NCBI RefSeq assembly: GCF_040954645.1
Contig: NC_092808.1
Coordinates: forward strand, 86,745,389-86,809,388
Direction of reading: 5' to 3'
Source: Diabrotica undecimpunctata
Taxonomy: Eukaryota; Arthropoda; Insecta; Coleoptera; Chrysomelidae
Length of the DNA stretch: 64,000 nt
Shown piece after piece: positions 45,601 to 57,545 of this stretch (positions are counted from its first letter, which is position 1; each line of letters begins with the position of its first letter). Below the pieces are notes generated by a model, which saw only the letters and a list, made by a program, of their open reading frames with translations, was not told the origin of the DNA and ran no database searches. The position numbers and the translations under genes were made by a program.

Positions 45601-46250
45601 TCATAAAGAAAGAATATAATTATAAATTTTGCTTAAATTTTGAATTTCAGATCTTTTGTTTAAACTCTTATCATTTTTGCTAATACAAACCATTTCCAAA
45701 AAAGTCGTTTTAAATTTATTACTTTCACTACATAAAATTTTAATGTTATCAAAATCCATAATATGGTCTTTATCGATTACATGTTCTGCCAAAGCACAAG
45801 ATGGTTTTTTAATTCTGCAATCACTTTTGTGAGAAATAATGCGATTTGAAAGATTTCTTCCGGTCTCACCAACATATTCAGCCTCACACTGAGTACAACT
45901 AATGCTGTATACTAAATTCGTTTTTTCAAATTTGTCTATAGGATATTTAGTTTTAGAATACAAAGATGAAATAGTTTTGATGTTCTTTGTTGCTATTTTT
46001 ATATTGTCAATAACCTTTAGTGTTTGTATTAATTTAGGTGTTAATGATGGTATAAAAGGTAGTGAATGATAATAGATGTTCTGATTGTTAGATACAATGT
46101 TTTGAGATTGAGCAAAAAATGGTGTTAAATTATTTATATTACCAATATTAGAAAAAAGCATCCTATGTAGCATATCTGGAGGATAAGAGTTTTCAATTAG
46201 AATATTTTTTAATAACTGAAGATCTTCCTGTAGATAATAGATAATAATAA
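45601..46250 (-). pseudogene. PLE GIY-YIG endonuclease domain
   Basis: An open frame to 45601 contains SLPFIPSLTPKL, LVYSISCTQCEAEYVGETGR at residues 121-140 (GIY-YIG core with CxxC pair), LSNRIISHKSD, CALAEHVIDKDH and FLEMVCI. The nominal ATG at 46275 lies in the inverted arm, so the first residues are not native. RT is absent. The domain is undamaged. Confidence 0.82.
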
Positions 46251-46952
46251 CCGGAAGAAATCTTTCAAATCGCATTATTTCTCACAAAAGTGATTGCAGA
46301 ATTAAAAAACCATCTTGTGCTTTGGCAGAACATGTAATCGATAAAGACCATATTATGGATTTTGATAACATTAAAATTTTATGTAGTGAAAGTAATAAAT
46401 TTAAAAGGACTTTTTTGGAAATGGTTTGTATTAGCAAAAATGATAAGAGTTTAAACAAAAGATCTGAAATTCAAAATTTAAGCAAAATTTATAATTATAT
46501 TCTTTCTTTATGATTTATATATAAAACTTGTAAAATGTCATATTTAATTCTTCATATATCTGTCACATTCTTTCAGACATCTGTCATCGGTGAATAAATC
46601 TTCTTCTTTTTGTTACTAAACAAAAAATAATGTTTAAACTAAGTTTTACTTTTGGCAATATAATTGTCAAAAATAAAAATTTTATGTTGGCATTTATGAC
46701 ATTGAGGCTATTTGTAATTGGTTGCTATTTGAACTTATTTATAAATTCAATTATTCTTATATTAAAAAAATGTTTTCAAAATTATAAAAATTTTCCAGAG
46801 AAACATTTATTAGATAAAAACATTTTTGTATTAAATATTTTGGAGATGTAAGCAGTGATTTTTAATTACCAAACTAATTTTTATTTGGTAAGTTAACAAA
46901 AATTGTTTTTTCTTTTTAGTTCAACCTTGTAAGTATTTTGTCTTTTTTAGCT

Positions 46953-46990
46953 CTTGATAATAATTGTAAACACAATTGAAAGCTCGAGAA
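46953..46990 (+). ncRNA. Hammerhead-like motif, PLE right arm (degraded)
   Basis: CTTGATAA at 46953, an AATTGT/ACAATT hairpin, GAAA at 46978-46981, then GCTCGAG. Mirror of the left-arm motif. Confidence 0.3.
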
Positions 46991-47049
46991 TAAAAAAATA
47001 GTTAACCAATAGCCCTATTATTGACTCCAACCCATCCAAAACAGTTATA

Positions 47050-47053
<4 letters not shown>

Positions 47054-47110
<57 letters not shown>
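47054..47110. repeat. (TA)n microsatellite between PLE units
   Basis: TA run joining the right PLE arm to the next unit. Confidence 0.95.
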
Positions 47111-48001
<891 letters not shown>

Positions 48002-48091
48002 AGGTACACTCGAAGAGTGGTGGGTTTTTCGGTCAAAGTGGAGAAATAAAAGACAAAGAAGTTGGCTACTTCATCAATTTATTGAAGACCT

Positions 48092-48120
48092 TTCACTTTC
48101 TGCTCAGAAAGCATCATCAG
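48092..48120 (-). ncRNA. Hammerhead-like core, left arm
   Basis: The minus strand reads CTGATGA, an 8-bp stem GCTTTCTG...CAGAAAG(T), then GAAA. The stem's closing pair is changed to G-T compared with the right arm. Confidence 0.45.
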
Positions 48121-48562
48121 TTCATCTAAAAAGAACAATATGAAACCAAACATCCATAGAGAAGTTAAAAAAAAATGTGTGTTACCTTACACAGACATGT
48201 AGCAGTCAATGATATTAAAAGTATAAAAAAGCTTCCGAAACTGGACATTTAGAGTTAAAGTTGTATAAAACAATTAATTGAAACTAGGAAAAGTTTGCAA
48301 TTAAACAACATTAGCACAGCAAAAGAACATGTGGTAAAACAGAACATGTGGGGTATTCTTTTGCTGTGCTAATGTTGTTTAATTGCAAACTTTTCCTAGT
48401 TTCAATTAATTGTTTTATACAACTTTAACTCTAAATGTCCAGTTTCGGAAGCTTTTTTTATACTTTTAATATCATTGACTGCTACATGTCTGTGTAAGGT
48501 AACACACATTTTTTTTAACTTCTCTATGGATGTTTGGTTTCATATTGTTCTTTTTAGATGAA

Positions 48563-48593
48563 CTGATGATGCTTTCTGAGCAGAAAGCGAAAC
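48563..48593 (+). ncRNA. Hammerhead-like ribozyme core, right arm
   Basis: CTGATGA at 48563-48569, a perfect 8-bp stem II (48571-48578 with 48581-48588, loop AG), then GAAAC at 48589-48593. This is the best-formed core in the window. A CTTCAAT...TGATGAAG pairing just downstream could serve as stem III but is imperfect. Confidence 0.5.
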
Positions 48594-48716
48594 GTCTTCA
48601 ATAAATTGATGAAGTAGCCAACTTCTTTGTCTTTTATTTCTCCACTTTGACCGAAAAACCCACCACTCTTCGAGTGTACCTTAGTTTATTTTGGATTGAC
48701 GGTCGTACTCCTTTTC

Positions 48717-48718
<2 letters not shown>

Positions 48719-48808
<90 letters not shown>
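48719..48808. repeat. (TA)n microsatellite
   Basis: Pure TA run leading directly into a hairpin. Confidence 0.95.
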
Positions 48809-48810
<2 letters not shown>

Positions 48811-48876
48811 TAAACGTTAGATATTGGGTTTGCAGCAATAACATTTTGCTGCAAACCCAATATTTAACGTTTACTT
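48808..48876. repeat. 31-bp-arm hairpin
   Basis: Arms 48808-48838 and 48846-48876 pair at all but one position around a 7-nt loop. The core of the arm is ATTGGGTTTGCAGCAA. It directly abuts the TA tract. Confidence 0.85.
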
Positions 48877-48949
48877 CCTTACGTTGTCAGCAAATACTTC
48901 GGGTTCATTATATATATACACTGTGTCAAAAACAATTGAATTTTTGTGT

Positions 48950-49210
48950 GTGTTAAGAAAATGTTTTCAAAATTATATTAAAATTTCAGAGAAACATTTG
49001 TTAGATAAGGACATTTTTGAAATGTAGTAGCAGCAATTTTATTAACCAAACTAATTTTATTTGCAGCTCTTGGTAATAATTGTTAACACAATTAAAAGCT
49101 CGAGATAATAAATAGTTAACCAATAGCCCCTCTAATTGACTCCAACCCATCCAAAACATTTATATATTTTTTCCAAACGAGTCACAAGTACTTCTTTTTT
49201 CTTATATATG
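48950..49210 (+). mobile_element. PLE 3'-end fragment, third copy of the 45021 family
   Basis: Contains AAAATGTTTTCAAAATTAT, a CAGAGAAACATTTGTTAGATAA-type block, AGCTCTTGGTAATAATTGTTAACACAATTAAAAGCTCGAG and CCAACCCATCCAAAAC in the same order as the right arm of 45021-47053, diverged, ending in CTTCTTTTTTCTTATATATG and a TA tract. Confidence 0.75.
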
Positions 49211-49227
49211 TATATATAAGAAAATAA

Positions 49228-49230
49228 TAT

Positions 49231-49294
<64 letters not shown>
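49228..49294. repeat. (TA)n microsatellite
   Basis: TA run after the PLE fragment, with a TATATACA interruption at its start. Confidence 0.9.
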
Positions 49295-49297
<3 letters not shown>

Positions 49298-49890
49298 GAC
49301 AAATTCGGCTGTAGCATATCTGTGAGCGTATTACCAAAGTATTTAAAATTTTTATCGATTACTAGATAACTGCAAAACTCTTTTTCTAACGAATACGCGT
49401 AAACTTAATACAAACAACTGTTTTTCGGAACACTCAACATCCAATTTTAAAGCCATCCAATACATTAATTTGTAGTCAGCTATCTGTTAAGTGAGGTCTG
49501 CACTAGTCTCTCTCCCAAGCTGAGTGCTCTCTCAAAATTAAAATCTGAGGGTAATGAAACAGCGTGTTTCAAATGTAACCTTACCACATAATTAGCAGTA
49601 ATTGCCAAACACGTTTGAATGGTCCCTGTAAACGGCAGAAAATGTTACTTTGAAATAGTAAAATCCAAACTGACACTAATATGTCTTTTACAAATAAAAA
49701 GAGGAAATTTAAGAAGCTGTCATTACTATAAGAATCTAATATTCAATCTAAAACAAAAAACAGCCTTTGTCAAGCGAGTCGACATATTACTACAATACAT
49801 ATTTTTCGGATACTTCAAGGAAATACCTATTCATTATTCTTGAACTATTCTAGACACTACTAGTCTATTAGAGTTAATTTAATGTAAAAA
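49295..49890. other. Non-coding stretch
   Basis: A 74-codon frame at 49619-49843 has no recognisable motif. No repeat seen. Confidence 0.45.
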
Positions 49891-51075
49891 TTACATTAGA
49901 CTTTATCTCACATTATGTGCTGTACATTTTCTTCCCGGGCAACTGAAGGCCTTCCTGACCATACCACACTTGACTAGTTGTCCCGTTTCAATTCTGTCTA
50001 CACTGAATTATACATTATTTGTCCTCCTTCTAATAACTTCATTCCGGATATGATCTTTTTTGCTTACACCACACGCTCTCCTTAGAAAATCCATTTTTAC
50101 TACTTGTATTATTTTTCTTTCTTATTTCGTGATCTGCCAAACTTCTGCACCATAAGTCATAATAGGCTCTACCAAGGTTCGATAGATTGTCAATTTCGTT
50201 TCTTGTCTAATATCTTTAGACCATAGTAGAAAGTTTAGAATATTTACTGCTTTTTTTCCCTGCTGCGTTCTGTTTTCGATGTCTCTTTTGGTAGTGCCTT
50301 CTTTAAATGTTATTGATCAGAGATATTTATATTCATTGCATGTTTTTGTATTTCTAATTTCTAACTCTGGATCTTCTTTGTCATCTCCTATTTTAAGAGA
50401 TGTATAATTAAGATAACAACCGGAGAGTTAAGCGATGCCATCAAAACATCGAAAAACGGTAAAGCAGCAGGACCTGGAGACATCCCAATTGACTTGGTAA
50501 AGAATGGACCAAAAATATTACATGAGATGTTTGTTCAACCATTTAACAATAGCTTAAAGGACAAAATATACCTGATGATTGGAATACTGGATACATCAGC
50601 TCAATATTCAAGAAACGGGATAAACGCAAATGCTCTAATTATAGGGGAATAACTGTTATTAGCTCAGTGGAGACGTTGTACGGTCGAATAATAAAAGATA
50701 GAATAAAATCAGAATACGAAGACATAGAAGAACAAAATGGATTTCGTGCAGGAAGATCGTGCACTGATGGTATATTTGTTCTGCAGCAGGTAATCGAAAA
50801 CGAAAGGCAAGGAATTTATCTACTCACCTATTGTTTGTAGATTTAAAAAAGGCATACGATACGCTACCTTTGTAAAAACTGTTTCAAATATTGAGGATAG
50901 TAGGCCTCAGTAAAGAGTATGTGGATGCTATCGCAAATATATACAAAAACGCAAGAAGTATCGTTAAAGAAGGAAACTTTATATCTGAATCATTTCCAAT
51001 AACAAAGGGGCTTAAACAAGGGTGTTGTCTATCTTCGACCTTATTTAAAATATATATTTAGTCATTGCTAGAGCA
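49891..51075. mobile_element. RTE-type LINE copy with internal inversion (twin-priming pattern)
   Basis: The minus strand of 50400-49900 carries the post-palm and C-terminal part (NEYKYL, QETKLTIYRTLVEPIMTYGAEVW, VKMDFLRRACGVSKKDHIRNE). The plus strand of 50410-51075 carries the preceding part (SKNGKAAGPGDIPIDLVKNG, KKRDKRKCSNYRGITVIS in shifted frame, EEQNGFRAGRSC, KGLKQGCCLS). The 5' piece is inverted relative to the 3' piece, meeting near 50400, as in twin-primed LINE insertions. The YADD region is lost at the joint. Confidence 0.7.
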
Positions 51076-51111
51076 GTTGAGGAAACAAGACCTAAATCTA
51101 AATTTGTTAAT

Positions 51112-52784
51112 ATGTACTTAATTTTTAGGTGCAGGAAAAAGTGCTTTCCATTGATAAGTAGCGATGAAAAAATTCAGATTTTCCACCAATTTAGGGACCT
51201 GACTACAAAAAATGAGCAAGTTTGTTACTTACACAGACTAATTTCCGTAACTGAAGTTAAGCAACGGCGTAGAAGAAAAGGACTTGGTAATTCTTCAAAA
51301 CCTAATAGAAGTAGTAGCTATGTATACTCCTTATCAACCCCTAATAGAAAAATTATGTAAGCCTTCTTTTTTATTCACGTAGTAACAATTGACCCAGTGA
51401 AACGACTTGTATTTCTTTGTGCAGGAAAATCACCATTTGACAAACGAGGAAAAAATACCCCAGGCAATGCAATTTCTGGTATTATTACAGATGCTATTCG
51501 TGAACATGTTAAATCCTATCCCACAAAGTTAGCTCATTATGCTAGCAAGGAAAAGTATTATTTAAATGAGACACTAGATATAACCCTTATGTACAAAATG
51601 TTTACAGAAAAATTTCCGGAATATGCCACTGTTAAGTATTCATACTACAGAAAAGTTTTTAAAAAAAACTTTGAATTATCATTTGAAAGACCTCAGGTAG
51701 ACACATGTTGTATGTGTGAGGAGCTTGCAATGAAAATAAATAGTACGCATTTGAACAATAATACAAAGAGAGTTGCAGCCGCTGAGAAAATGGTTCATCT
51801 ACGTCAAGCTAAGAAATTTTCAACTCAAATGAAATTGGTTAAAGCAATGGCCGAGTCCAACGAGGAAATTGGGGTTATTTCTATAGATTTTATGCAGAAT
51901 CTTCAATTGCCACAAATTCCGGTGCAAGAGGTTTTCTATCTACGTCAGGTAACAGTGAACGTTTTTGGTATTCACAATAATAAAACAGGAAAAGCAACGT
52001 TTTTCTTGTATCCTGAGGTTAACGGTACGAAGGGGCCAAATAAAGTTTGCTCATTTCTCATGAGATATTTTAAAGAAAACATGCCATTATATAAATACCT
52101 TTATGTTTTTTCTAACGGGTGTGGGGCGCAAAATAAAAACCACACTGTGTTAAGATTTTTTTTCCGCTTTAATTTCGCTCGAAAAATTTAAGACCATTGA
52201 CCATTATTTTCCTATTAGGGGTTATTCTTTCCTACCCTGTGATAGGGATTTTGCGGTGATTAAAAGAAAAATTAGAAAAGTAGACCGTATATACACCATC
52301 GAAGAATATGGACAACTGATAAAAACTTCATGTAAAAATAACCGCTTTAATGTGGTATTGGTCAATGCTGAAGACGTAATTGATTACAAAAGTTGGTGGC
52401 CAGAGTACTACAAAAAAACCATGTTATCCGCGGAATCCAGTGGCAATAATATTCCAAGAAATCAGAAGGTTCAACTAAAAATAAGCCAATTTATGCATTT
52501 TCACCAATCCTACGAGAACGTAAACTTGGTTGTAGCACGCCCTTTTATTAACGAATTAACCAATCACACCTTCAGGCTTAACAGTAATAAAAAAAAATAC
52601 ACTAATATTGCCTGAAGCATTGGCATATCCCAGTGAAAAGATTCCGATTAATTATAAGAAGATTGTTGATATAAAAAAACTACAAAGTTATATAGCGGAT
52701 GTAGAAAATATCCAGGATTATTATAATGAATTGTTCAACTGGCCCCTAACGTCCAATTATATATGTGAAGAAGAAGATGAATGA
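51112..52784 (+). pseudogene. DDE-like element protein of a poorly described family (DUF7869-type), nearly complete
   Basis: One frame from 51112 to 52191 contains a single stop (51358-51360). A frameshift in T8 at 52156-52163 leads into 52256-52615, and one in the A run near 52590 leads to a stop near 52783. Visible parts in order: CRKKC near the N-terminus, VTEVKQRRRRKG, DKRGKN, REHVKSYP, YHxx-spaced YSYYRKVFKKNFELSF, TCCMCEEL (CxxC), SIDFMQNLQLP, FSNGCGAQNKNH, YFPIRGYSFLPCDRDFAVI. The S-D at the start and the S-N-G-C...Q-N block look like RNase H-fold catalytic strands, with the second Asp changed to Asn. Insect databases hold many uncharacterised proteins of this layout; from memory they fall under DUF7869. 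TIRs were not found. Confidence 0.65.
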
Positions 52785-53085
52785 TCACACATTTCGTTTT
52801 TTTTTTTTAATTGTAATAATATTTTTGTAATTTTTAATATAAACTACAGTACTATGTGTATTTTTTTTTTATTTCAATTCCTTAAAGTTAAATTTCAGGT
52901 GACGCTGAACAATTTATTTGAGAAACCCCATAACCCATAAGTCAACCAACTTTGAGCTTATATAGACCTTATTCTTAATCTTTTTGTTTTTTTCAAAAAA
53001 TATTGTAGAGAAAAAGTCAGCAAACAATATATAAATGGAATTAGGTCAGTTTTTTACATGTAGAAATCTTCGTGTTTTCCTTACA
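52785..53085. other. AT-rich spacer
   Basis: Nothing recognised; AATAAT and AATATAAA signals follow the ORF end. Confidence 0.45.
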
Positions 53086-53087
53086 CA

Positions 53088-53897
53088 GTAAAGAGACAGT
53101 GATACTCGGAGTATATGCACCAACAGACGATTCCCCGAGAGTAGAAAAAGAACATTTCAAGAACAACTTCAACATGAAATAGAGCTAATTAAGAAGAACG
53201 TAAAGATAATTATAACAGGAAACCTTAACGGCAGAACCGGAACGAAAAAAAAAAACGATAAAGTATTGGGGAGATTTGGAGAGGATGAACAAAACGATAA
53301 CGGAGAACGTCTGATTGAATTATCCGAACTAAACAACCGAAAAATCACCAACGGATTCTTCAGACATAAAAATATTCATAAATATACATGGACGCAAGAA
53401 ACACGAAAGCTGAAATCGATAATAGACTAAATAATAATCAAACAAGATACCACAATAAAGATCAAAAATGTGCGAGTCAGAAGACGAGCAGAATATGGAA
53501 CGGACCATAAACTACTAACAACAAAAATAGGCATTTATTGGAAACATAACAAGACCCCTCTACAGAAGAACCGTTAAATACTATAAGAGAAAAACAATAC
53601 AATATAGAACTACTCCAAGAACAATCAATAAGAGAACAATACCAACAACGTCTAGACCAAAAATTAATAAAATTTAGATACGGCAACATCGAAGAAATAT
53701 ACGAGCATATAAGGGCGAGTATAAAACAAGCAGCATTCGAAGCCCTTGGAGAAAAAAAACATATAACAAATAAACAGCACTATTATGAAATAAATGAACC
53801 AACAAAAAGAATAATTGAAGAAAAAAAGTAACTATACAGAAAATTGCTGACTACAAATAACGATGAAGTTTATAAAGAATATAGAGAAAAAGATAGT
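53088..53897 (+). mobile_element. Internal fragment of the RTE-type LINE also found at 3025-6105
   Basis: Sequence from GTAAAGAGACAGTGATACTC to GAATATAGAGAAAAAGATAG aligns with 3668-4471 with scattered substitutions. It includes GVYAPTDD and the GNLNGRTGT version of the GDLNGRTG block. It is cut at both its 5' and 3' ends, which a simple LINE insertion does not give. Confidence 0.8.
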
Positions 53898-54774
53898 ATG
53901 TATTAATCACATGTAGTTGATCTGTAGTTTTTCTGTACCACTTGGTATTTATATTTAGTTTTCGTTTTTGTGACCAGTAGTATTACATAGAGAGAAATTT
54001 AAACCATCTGGGGATAAAAAGATTCTTTAAGGAATTTTATCGTATGTTTTTAAAGTCGAGATTGGAATTATTTGGGCTTTTATCAAAGAAACGAATATTT
54101 GCCGACTTAAGCTTAAGACATGGCTATACTCAGAACCAAACACATTAATTTGGATACTCAAAATAATTCTAGTTGTTCATTATTTTTAACTCTCCCGGAA
54201 TGTTAAGGTAGATGTTTGATATCACCAGTCTCCTTGCTAATATAATAAGTATTTTTATCTCATTGCCCTAGATGACTACGGTTTATTGGTCGTTTAGTAA
54301 GGTGTCTATCATGCCTGTATTGTTTAAGTAAGTACAAAGTTGATTTTTGGGTTGTCGAAATGCAAAGATAATAGTTTGAGTATAGATCCTATGACTACTA
54401 TGTATTCATCTATTTTAATACCTTGGATAGCTGACAGGATAATGTCTTGATATTTCGAAGGTAAATTTACGTTGGTTACTGCCATGGAATATATCGTTGG
54501 TGATGATGTAGTAGGTATGCTAATAAACTAGAAGTCATATATAACCGGTTAGTAATTAGGCGATGATCAGTGAACCTTAAACAATTTTTGAAATTTCAAA
54601 TTTAATTCTAATAACTTATAAAGTAAATTAGTTAATTTCATATATTTTATATTCACTAAGAATGGTTGATTTTGTTCTGGTAAAAGCAAATGAACTGAGT
54701 ATAATATTTATATATAATTTCAATATTTATAATTAATATCTATAATAACATTCAGTTTACTATACTATACTCAT
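53898..54774. other. Non-coding stretch
   Basis: No motif that I can defend. It may be old LINE sequence on the minus strand. Confidence 0.4.
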
Positions 54775-54777
54775 CAT

Positions 54778-55200
54778 CAAGCCTTCATTTATCACGTCCA
54801 CTGCTGGACATAAGCCTCCCTTAAATACCTCCATTCTTTACGACTTTGTGCTCTTTGTTGCAAATTTTTGGTAATACGCCTCATGTCGTCAATCCAACGT
54901 AAAGGTGGTCTTTCTCTACTACATTTTTGTACTCTTGGCCTCTAATTTCTAATTTTGCTTTTCCATCGTGAGTCGTGCATTTTCGCTACGTAGCCTGCCC
55001 AGTTCCATTTCAGTTCCGCTATGCGTTCTACAACATCAGCAATACTTGTCCTTTTTCGCAGATTTTTTTGTCTTATTCGGTCTTGTAACATCACTTCCAG
55101 CATAGACTGTTCCATTCGTCTCTGTATCACTCTCAATTTCGAAGCTGTAATCTTGGTTAGAGTCATAGTTTTTGCCCCATAAGTGATAACCGGAATCGAG
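54778..55200 (-). pseudogene. RTE-type LINE 3' tail
   Basis: The 74-codon frame (55166-54942) reads SKLRVIQRRMEQSMLEV-L-DRIRQKN and AELKWNWAGYVAKMHDSRW, the C-terminal blocks of insect RTE proteins. GGCTTATGTCCAGCAGTGGAC on the minus strand near 54800 is the usual 3' end. Truncated upstream. Confidence 0.75.
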
Positions 55201-55238
55201 AGTTATGTTATAACTCTCTATTTAATATAATTTCTCTC

Positions 55239-57514
55239 TTATAACACTTCTTCTTCTTCATGTGCCTTGTCCGTTCCGAACGTTGGCAATCAACATGGCT
55301 ATTCTGACTTTGTTTACGGCAGATCTGAATAGTTCAGCAGATGACAATCCGAACCATTGCCGCAAGTTTTGAAGCCACGAGTGTCTTCTCCTCCCTGGAC
55401 CCCTTCTGCTGTCTATTTTCCCTTGAACGATCAGTTGTACTCTATATTTATTATGTCTCATAACGTGACCCAAGTATTTCCACTTTCTTTTCTTTATACT
55501 TATTCCTACTTAAAAGTGAAACTGGAACAAACCATGAAGTGGAGATATCCAGGAGGAGACTTATTCCTACCTCTCTTTCTTTACCTATCCGACGTAGTAC
55601 CTCTTCGTTGGTCACGTGCTCAGTCCAGGATATACGTAATATACGTCGGTAAGCCCACATTTCGAAGGCCTCTACTTTTTTCATCAATGTTGCGGTCATT
55701 GTCCACGCCTCCATTCCATATAACAAAACCGGGAATACATAACATTTCAGAAGTCGAATTTTGAGAGGTAGGGTGAGGCTTTTAGAGGTGAAAATTTGCT
55801 TCATGCTAGTGAACGATGCTCTTGCCTTTTCTACTCTTATACGTATTTCCTTCGCTTGATCCCAATTTGAGTTAACTGTTGTTCCCAAGTAGATGTACGA
55901 ATCCACGTGTTCAATTCTTTCATTGTCTAATATCAGTTGCTGTGGTGGTTGTTGGGTTTTGCTTACTAACATCCATTTGGTTTTTGTGATATTTAGTCTG
56001 AGTCCGTATTGTGCACTTGTTTTTTGTATCTTACTCATTAGGCAACTCAGTTCCTCCATGCTACTTGCTAGAATCACAGTGTCATCAGCATACCTTATGT
56101 TATTAATTATTTCTCCATTTATCTTTATGCCTTCTGTGCTTTCCTCCAGCGCTGTCTTAAATACTTCATCTGAGTATATATTAAAGACAATAGGAGACAA
56201 GATACAGCCCTGTCGTACCCCTTTCTTGATCTCAATTTTATTGGTCAATGTAGATCCTACTTTCACATTAGCTGTTTGGCCCCAATAGAGACTCGCTATT
56301 GTTCGAATGTCTCTGTAGTCGACTCCGATCTTATGGAGAACTTCAATTATCTTTTCGTGCTTTACGTTATCGAATGCTTTTGCATAGTCTATAAAGCATA
56401 TGTACACGTCTTTGTTCATATCTCTGCAGCGCTGGATGAGTACCTGTAGACTAAAAAGTGCTTCTCTTGTCCCAAGAGAATTCCGAAAACCAAACTGCGA
56501 ATCTCCAACGTTATCCTCGCATTTTTTGCTTATTCTGTTGTAAATAACCTTGGTGTATGCCTTCGAAATGTGGTTAATTAGACTTATCATCCGATGTTGA
56601 TCACAAGACTTCGCTTTTGGTTTTTTCGGTATGGCAACAAAAGTTGACTCTAGCCAGTCTTCAGGAAAGTCCCCGCTGTTATAAATATTGTTAAAAAGTC
56701 TGACGAGTGAGTCTAGAAATTGACTATTTGTTTCGCACAGCATTTTCAATACTTCCCCGTATACGTTATCGTTGCCTGGTCTTTTGTTATTTTTAAGACC
56801 CTTTATAGCATTCTCCACTTCTGATTTTAGAATAGAAGGGCCAGTATCATCATTGCTCAGTGTATACCCACTAGGACGGTCATCATTAAACAGTTGTTCT
56901 ACATAAGTTTCCCAGATTCTACCTATTTTGTCGGGGTCTAGTTGTAGATTTCCATTATCATCGCATAGCCCTTTCGATAAAATATTGTAGCTTTTCTTTA
57001 TTGTGAGTTCCTTTATCTTCTTATGCATATTGTGATAGACGTATACCTTTTTGCACTGTTTGATTTCTTCGCATCTCTCCGAGAACCATTTCTCTTTAGT
57101 TTTTCTTATCTCAGCTCTAATTCGTCTATGGGTTTCGCGGTATTTGGCAGTATCTTTAGTTTTATATATCCGTCTCTCTTCCATCATGTCAAGGATTTCT
57201 GCAGTCATCCAGTCTCTTTTTTCTCTTATCAAGTAGTAAAAACTTGAAGTCCTAATCTCTTCTTTAATTTCACTCCACTTTTCCAGCGGTTCATTGTTAT
57301 TTTTAAGGATTTTTGATATTTCGGTATTTAAATTCTCCTGCATCTGTTGTTTAATATTATTGTTGGAAAGCTTCCTAATATTTAGCGTTTCGGGCCTGTT
57401 CTTTACATTTGGCTTTTTTAACTTTACTTCAAACTTACATACCACCGGATTGTGGTCTGATGCTACGTCCGCACCCGGGTAAGTTTTTACGGCTTTGATG
57501 GAGTTTATAACACT
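55239..57514 (-). mobile_element. LINE insertion, 2.26 kb, with 10-bp target duplication
   Basis: TTATAACACT at 55239-55248 and 57505-57514 flanks LINE DNA. The 3' end (minus strand, at 55249) is a GAAGAAGAAGAAG tail. The 5' end is truncated in the endonuclease. It lies just upstream of the DUF7869-type copy at 57546. It is the fullest member of the LINE family seen at 15389, 27743, 30861 and 31331. Confidence 0.9.
55258..57504 (-). pseudogene. LINE endonuclease C-terminus + reverse transcriptase, near intact
   Basis: The frame runs open from the 5' truncation to about 55560. It starts in the endonuclease with VKTYPGADVASDHNPV (catalytic D-H), then NNKRPGNDNVYGEVLK, IPKKPKAKSCDQHRMISL, FGFRNSLGTREALF, ICFIDYAKAFDNV, GVRQGCILSPIVFNIYSDEV and NNIRYADDTVILA (DD intact), IRLLKCYVFPVLLYGMEAW, and AYRRILRISWTEHV. 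A frameshift in GKEREVG leads to the true tail in 55473-55258: GHVMRHNKYR, GRRGPG-type GKIDSRRGPGRRR and IANVRNGQGT. The first codons of the 693-codon frame (before 57504) are flanking DNA. Confidence 0.9.
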
Positions 57515-57545
57515 ACAGCCATAAAAAATCAAAAATAATTGTAGA

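Larger units (their letters stand above)
45021..47053 (-). mobile_element. Penelope-like element with 800-bp inverted arms
   Basis: Left arm 45060-45863 and right arm 46251-47053 are inverted copies; 45864-46250 is single-copy and contains the middle of the GIY-YIG ORF. The element is thus a 5'-truncated PLE (minus strand) joined to an inverted copy of its own 3' 800 bp, including the last 63 or so codons of the ORF (readable again at 46322-46513, plus strand). (TA)n flanks both ends. A 73-codon frame in each arm (45484-45263 and 46630-46851) stays open because the arms are nearly identical; I see no domain in it. Confidence 0.85.

Noticed and set aside
55357..57482. Several plus-strand frames across the LINE at 55249-57504
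   Set aside because: Antisense shadows of the minus-strand RT frame.
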